From Cololabis saira (Eukaryota > Chordata > Actinopteri > Beloniformes > Belonidae): a stretch of 64,000 nt of DNA. Where the stretch lies: contig NC_084590.1 in NCBI RefSeq assembly GCF_033807715.1, forward strand, positions 157,501-221,500, written 5' to 3'. Of the stretch, positions 59,513-64,000 are shown piece after piece; the stretch's first letter is position 1; each line of letters starts with the position of its first letter. The notes under the pieces were generated by a model that saw only the letters and a list, made by a program, of their open reading frames with translations, searched no databases and was not told the DNA's origin. The position numbers and the translations under genes are program-made.

Positions 59513-61477
59513 CACCTACAACTAGTAAACCTCTTTAACTACAGGTATTAGAAGATGGAATGGATATTTGAAAAGCTACTCATGTAAACACCGATATATT
59601 TAACCAGTGAGAAAAAATGCAGCTGTGAGAAACCTTTACCCCAACTTCTGTTATGACCTTACTGTTCAAAGCTGAACTGAATATAATGAAAACCAGATTT
59701 TATTGTGTAGGAAATATCACAAATATAAAAGGCTTTTATTTCTTAAGTATTCTCGAAACACATCTGTACTTTGAATTCAAACTACATAAACTCATAACCT
59801 GGTAAACCGTTTTTCTTTTAACCTCACAGTTTTTTTCACACCGTACTTTTAAAGTTTATTTCTAATGTTTTGTTGCATTTCACTGTACAACATCAGTATG
59901 GGAATTTTTCTCTCAGCTGACTGCAGTTCCTCCAGAACATAGTCATCAGAAAAGTGTAATGAGTTTGTTATAAAGACTTGCAAATAATTTAAGAAATGGT
60001 TTCTGAATTTAAATCCTTTGTAAATGGTCTTGCATATATACGTATATTTTAGGTGTGAACTCAAGTCTTTCAGCTGTACATTCATCTTAAATGTGGTGAC
60101 CCCCACATTTCCACCTCAGGTGGCTTACAGATGACACAGGGATGTGCCTTTTGAACATGCTGTGTGAAAAGGGCTAAAAGGCTTCTTTGTTTGTCAAACT
60201 TATCACATAATTAGCTTTATTTCTTGATTTTCGGATGATACTTGCATTGAAAATATAGTCTGCCTAGCAATTAAGATGGAATTAAATAAATCAAGAAACT
60301 TTTTAAGAATAAAAATGGGTTTCGTCATAAGCATGCAAACTCAATAACCTTGCTTGGTACGGTACAAATCGCTAAGAATAATTCAAAACTGCTTTTCTCA
60401 TACAGATTTGATTGACTTTTGTTTTTGTTTTTTGCATAACAATCCATCAGCTAGTTGATTATTCACAGCAGTAGACACAATCATATTGGCGGGGAAGGTG
60501 TGGACGCTTATACAATGCAATCAAATGATTACTTTTGTACTCCCTTGCTCACTTGCTCATTTTCTCTTCCATTATTACCTTCTTGAGCATCTTTCTGTCC
60601 TTATGATGTGTCCTGTGGCTCGCTCTGTGCTAGTTTCATTGTTGTTGATATGTGACATTGAACTGTAAGTGATACACAACTGTCCGACCATGACAAAGAA
60701 GAACTTACTGTGTCTGAATTTGCCCAATAATGGATGATCACTGCAGCTAGAAGATGCGTCATAAGAGTAAACAAATATTCCGTCAAATGAAGTTGCGATT
60801 GATATTTTAAAGTGAACAAAAGTAATTTGTTTTGCTTTATGCAAACTATAGGTTTTTTTACACTGTTGTGTAAAATCTTTTAGTATTTTTTTCATTGATG
60901 TTAATCATTTCTACACTAAAACCAAAGAGTGACAATAGAGTTGCTAAACTGATGCCAATGCAAAGTGCACAAAGTGTTCTTCTGCTGACCACTAGGGGCA
61001 AGCTCCAAAACTGAGTCTGTCTCCACTGACCCCGTTGTTAAAGGTATTGTGACATCATTTTTAACATGCTTTTAACACTATTAAAAGTCTTGGCCAACAT
61101 CCCTCAAATGTGTCTAAAAGAGTGTAACAAGAAAAACTTCACTCTAGTACTCTTTTCCTGGCTTTTTATTACAGTGTTTTTTTGCGCCGTGAAAAATGCT
61201 TCCTTTCCCCCCTTTCCTGTCAATCATTGCTCCGCTCCTCCTCCAAACCTCCTCCTCCTCCAGCCATACGCTCACAGCGGCGTCGGAGAGCGAGAGGCGA
61301 AGCATGCACGGAAAAGCAGGAGGGCGAACCACAGCAAACAATCATAAAAATAAAGGCATGCAAGCAGCACTGTCCCCTTATCTTCCCCTTATCTTAAGTC
61401 CAGTCAGTGGCCGCGGGTCTTCTTAGCAGTTTTCCTCCGGTGATTAGAACAAAAGAGGCTCTAAACAGCTCCTTGTT
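59513..61477. other. Intron, no gene recognised
   Basis: Unique AT-rich sequence. The GC-richer part at 61190-61350 contains overlapping short ORFs without domains. Confidence 0.5.
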
Positions 61478-61610
61478 AAGCTTCATTTATGGTTCCGCGT
61501 TAAATCGACGCAGAGCCTACGCCGTAGGGTTCAGCGTATGGTGCGCGTCGCCGCGTAACCTTACGCCGTAGGCTCTGCGTCGGTGTAACGCGGAACCATA
61601 AATCAGCCTT
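61478..61610. mobile_element. MITE family A, copy 5
   Basis: From CTTCATTTATGGTTCCGCG to the full right end CGCGGAACCATAAATCAGCC. The arms ACGCAGAGCCTACGCCGTA and their complement are almost perfect. Confidence 0.85.
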
Positions 61611-61666
61611 TATGGTGCGCTGAGAGGAGAGGAGGCAGGGAGCTGGGTGGAGGGGGCGGTGATTTA

Positions 61667-61690
61667 GCGGATCGTTACGTAACGATCCGC
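61667..61690. repeat. Perfect 24-bp palindrome
   Basis: GCGGATCGTTAC followed by its exact complement GTAACGATCCGC, 56 bp from MITE copy 5. Confidence 0.95.
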
Positions 61691-62235
61691 CACCAAACCA
61701 CATGCGCCGTTTTTGCATAGTTATGCGGAAAATCCCAGAAAGCACACAATACACTGAATGTTAAAAGTTTGTTGTTTTTTGGGTGTAATTGATGTCAAGA
61801 CACCCAACAAAACACAAAAAATCAAGAAAAATGTGTTTTTCATGTCACAATCCCTTTAAAAAAACATGCATACAACCTGGTGCAAAAAATGGTTTTGATC
61901 TCCATTACTACACTTCACATCTATGAACATTGTACGTGGATGATGATTTTTTTTACCTCGTCAGTTCAAATTATAATGAACCACAAATTGTTGCACAGTT
62001 TTTCATCTCTTTGATAGCTCTGTTGCTGTTTATGCTGCCAGTTGTCATCACTTTAGCTATTAATACTTAACTTGACTTCTGATCTATGAACAAAGATCGA
62101 ACAGAATAATCATTTTTGATATAACCATAATCTGGCTTGTTGTTCTTTTAATTATTCTAACAGAATGGCTTAATTAGAGAGGGTTCCTGGTGAAGCAGCT
62201 GGCAGCAGCTACCTCCAGGCTGCTAACTGGGGCCA

Positions 62236-62450
62236 GTAAGCTAGAGCAGTGTTTTTCAACCCTGTCCCTCAGGTCCCAGTCGCCTACGTGCTTTAGATGG
62301 TGGTCACCTCCAAAACACTCCTGATTCAGATTCAACTCTCCGCCAACACCGGTGCTCTGCCTAGCCGACCAATCTCCACAAGGATGGCCAGCTGAGCTCT
62401 CCCAGGACCTGCAGAGCCTGGTCAACTTCACCATCTCCCACACAGATTCA
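62236..62450. mobile_element. hAT-type relic
   Basis: CAGTGTTTTTCAACCCTGTC and CTCAGGTCCC resemble the TIR of the hAT at 37912. The opposite end is not visible. Confidence 0.45.
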
Positions 62451-63230
62451 CAAATTCCTGAGTTTGTTAGAGAGAAACCTTAATAAGGAAAACCTTAATT
62501 AAGGTTGACATTTAGGAATGTTTAAATTAGAGCATTTAGTGATAATTTAAGTTAATTACATGGTTTATCTCTTCCACTTTATTTTTCCATTACACTAGGA
62601 TGGAGTAAATATGGAACTTTATATTATTAAACATGTTAAAGTGGATATCTTCTTTTAAAACTGATATCTTTTATACATGTAGAGAGAAGGTTTGGAGTAG
62701 CCTAGTCACGTGGATGGCAGGATTTGCTGCTAGAAATAGCTATAGACTAAACTGACATAACGTTTTAACAGTGTTGAAATTACGACTAGTGATCAAAATG
62801 ACTAGAATGTTAAAACAAAAAGTAAATAAAAAAAAGTTTTTAATTATGTTGAACTGTTCTCAATACAGGTCTATTGTTGTAGTGGAAATTAGCCCAATTG
62901 AAGTAAAAATAAATGATCTTGGTTTAGTTTAACTGTATTAACTTGCTGCATTTGTGTGAGTGAATACAGACCTTTATACCATTAAACACGACATAAAAAG
63001 TTTTAAAATTGAAATTAAAATATTTTAAAACAATGTTTATACTAGCATATATGCAAAAAAAAATAATTATTTGACAGTGTTTGATAGTTTGTCAAAGAAA
63101 CCTGAGAAGTGAAAAGTAGTGTATGAACATGTACAGTAGGACGGCCGCTATAAAGATTATACAAGTAATATGGAGCAAAGACCAGCGAAGACCTGATAAA
63201 AGTGGTGAACTAGAGAATCACAGAGCTTAC
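62451..63230. other. Intron, no gene recognised
   Basis: AT-rich unique sequence with an A-run at 63054. Confidence 0.5.
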
Positions 63231-63390
63231 ATTTTCCGGCATCAAGGGAAATCTGGCTGTCGTCCCTCAGAGTCACTCAGATGCGTTTATTCTCCAACTG
63301 CTGCTGCTCTTTCACCACCGTGAAGCGCTCTGCCGCCTCTACAGCGTCTCTGGACCGTCACAGTTGCACTGGAGGGCGTTGCCTCCGAGC
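63231..63390 (-). other. abcg4: Probable non-coding first exon of the abcg4-like gene
   Basis: On the minus strand GGAAAAT is followed by GTAAGC (63225-63230), a strong donor, and a GC-richer stretch of 150 bp lies upstream of it with no ATG-led frame of note. The first coding exon has 13 nt of 5' UTR after an acceptor, so an upstream exon is required. The 5' limit is not known; transcript data would be decisive. Confidence 0.5.
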
Positions 63391-63405
63391 CTGCAGCTGT
63401 ATACT

Positions 63406-63410
63406 ATTGG
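63406..63410 (-). promoter_or_regulatory. CCAAT box upstream of the putative first exon
   Basis: CCAAT on the minus strand (ATTGG on plus), in a suitable position for a promoter of the abcg4-like gene. No clear TATA box. Confidence 0.35.
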
Positions 63411-63427
63411 GCAGGTTGGGGGATGTG

Positions 63428-63789
63428 TGTTTAGGGAGGAATGGGAGACACTGAACTACCTACCTTATTTTAATAGATTCAATATGAGATCAAATTTCCT
63501 TCAGAACATCAGTTATATATGGCTTTTGTAACATTCCAACCACTGACGTAATTATATGCACTTGAATGCAAATGAGGAATTTACAGTTTAAAGTTTAAGT
63601 TAAATTTGCATAATTTTCATCCAATATTTGTTGAATAATATCTAACCATAATGTAGATGAAGACATGCATCCATGTACAGTAGCAATAGAGTAAATCTTA
63701 TCCTTTTTGTCCTTGGGAGGCCATGTTTCTCGGTGTGCACCCTGTAGGAGCACTGATAAAATTTTAAATTAAAAAAAAATAAAAAAATA
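63428..63789. other. Upstream flank, no gene recognised
   Basis: AT-rich, with an A-rich run at 63770-63795. Confidence 0.5.
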
Positions 63790-63985
63790 AAAAAGTAACA
63801 CACAACCAGACACACTCACACCAACGGGCAATTTAGAATCATTAATGAACCTACTATGCATGTTTTTGGAATGTGGGAGGAAACCGGAGTACCCGGAGGG
63901 AACCCACGCAAGCACGGGGAGAACATGCAAACTCCACACCTGCCGGACCTGGGAGTCGAACCGGGGATCTTCTTGCTGCTTGCTA
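63790..63985 (-). mobile_element. Family E SINE/RTE-type fragment
   Basis: CATGTTTTTGGAATGTGGGA, GTACCCGGAGGGAACCCACG and GGGAGTCGAACCGGGGATCT match the copies at 30893 and 48612. The tRNA-like head is cut near the window end. Confidence 0.75.
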
Positions 63986-64000
63986 TATATATGTATATGT

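Overview
The window is vertebrate nuclear DNA, almost certainly from a teleost fish. One spliced gene crosses most of it on the minus strand: an ABCG-type half-transporter whose closest match, from memory of the family, is ABCG4. Around it lies a dense fish-type repeat landscape: L2-, L1- and other LINEs, tRNA-headed SINEs, hAT, Tc1/mariner and PIF/Harbinger-like DNA transposons, BEL/Pao and other LTR elements, a Penelope-like relic, foldback elements and many micro- and minisatellites. No bacterial-type operon, CRISPR array or mobile defence system is present, and most long ORFs here are transposon relics or simple repeats.

Layout. 1-4643: a 3.6 kb foldback element with nested inverted repeats, followed by a third, solitary piece of its arm. 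4659-6480: an LTR element with a gag-like ORF and a truncated 3' LTR. 7441-8745: a minus-strand LINE reverse-transcriptase relic. 9081-14707: a repeat block that is tandemly duplicated (offset exactly 2447 bp over 2.2 kb); it carries Penelope-like GIY-YIG remains, a hammerhead-like motif (first copy only), a YqaJ-type exon fragment and a hAT-like element. 15031-16240: an AT tract and a Tc1-like relic.

17003-63400: the abcg4-like gene. I could place 14 coding exons with GT-AG borders and consistent phases. They add up to 1959 nt, i.e. 652 codons plus stop. A likely non-coding first exon with a GTAAGC donor sits at 63231 and a CCAAT box just upstream of it. All ATP-binding motifs are present (Walker A, LSGGQ, Walker B, D-loop, H-loop). 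The residue after LSGGQ is Cys instead of the Arg usual in ABCG1/4.

The introns hold the rest: a Tc1-like element with a Harbinger-like insert (17229-20789); an internally deleted BEL/Pao element next to a 215-bp-arm foldback (25126-28622); a four-layer nest of L2, SINE, hAT and L1 with target-site duplications (35009-40950); hAT elements with perfect 8-bp duplications (43571-44715, 45876-46519); several minisatellites (48488-49172, 54236-55625); and a 140-bp-arm foldback (56564-56850). The most rewarding leads are the nested foldback at 1-3630, the tandem duplication (real or an assembly artefact), the hammerhead-like motif, and the substitutions in the ABCG4 ATP-binding domain.
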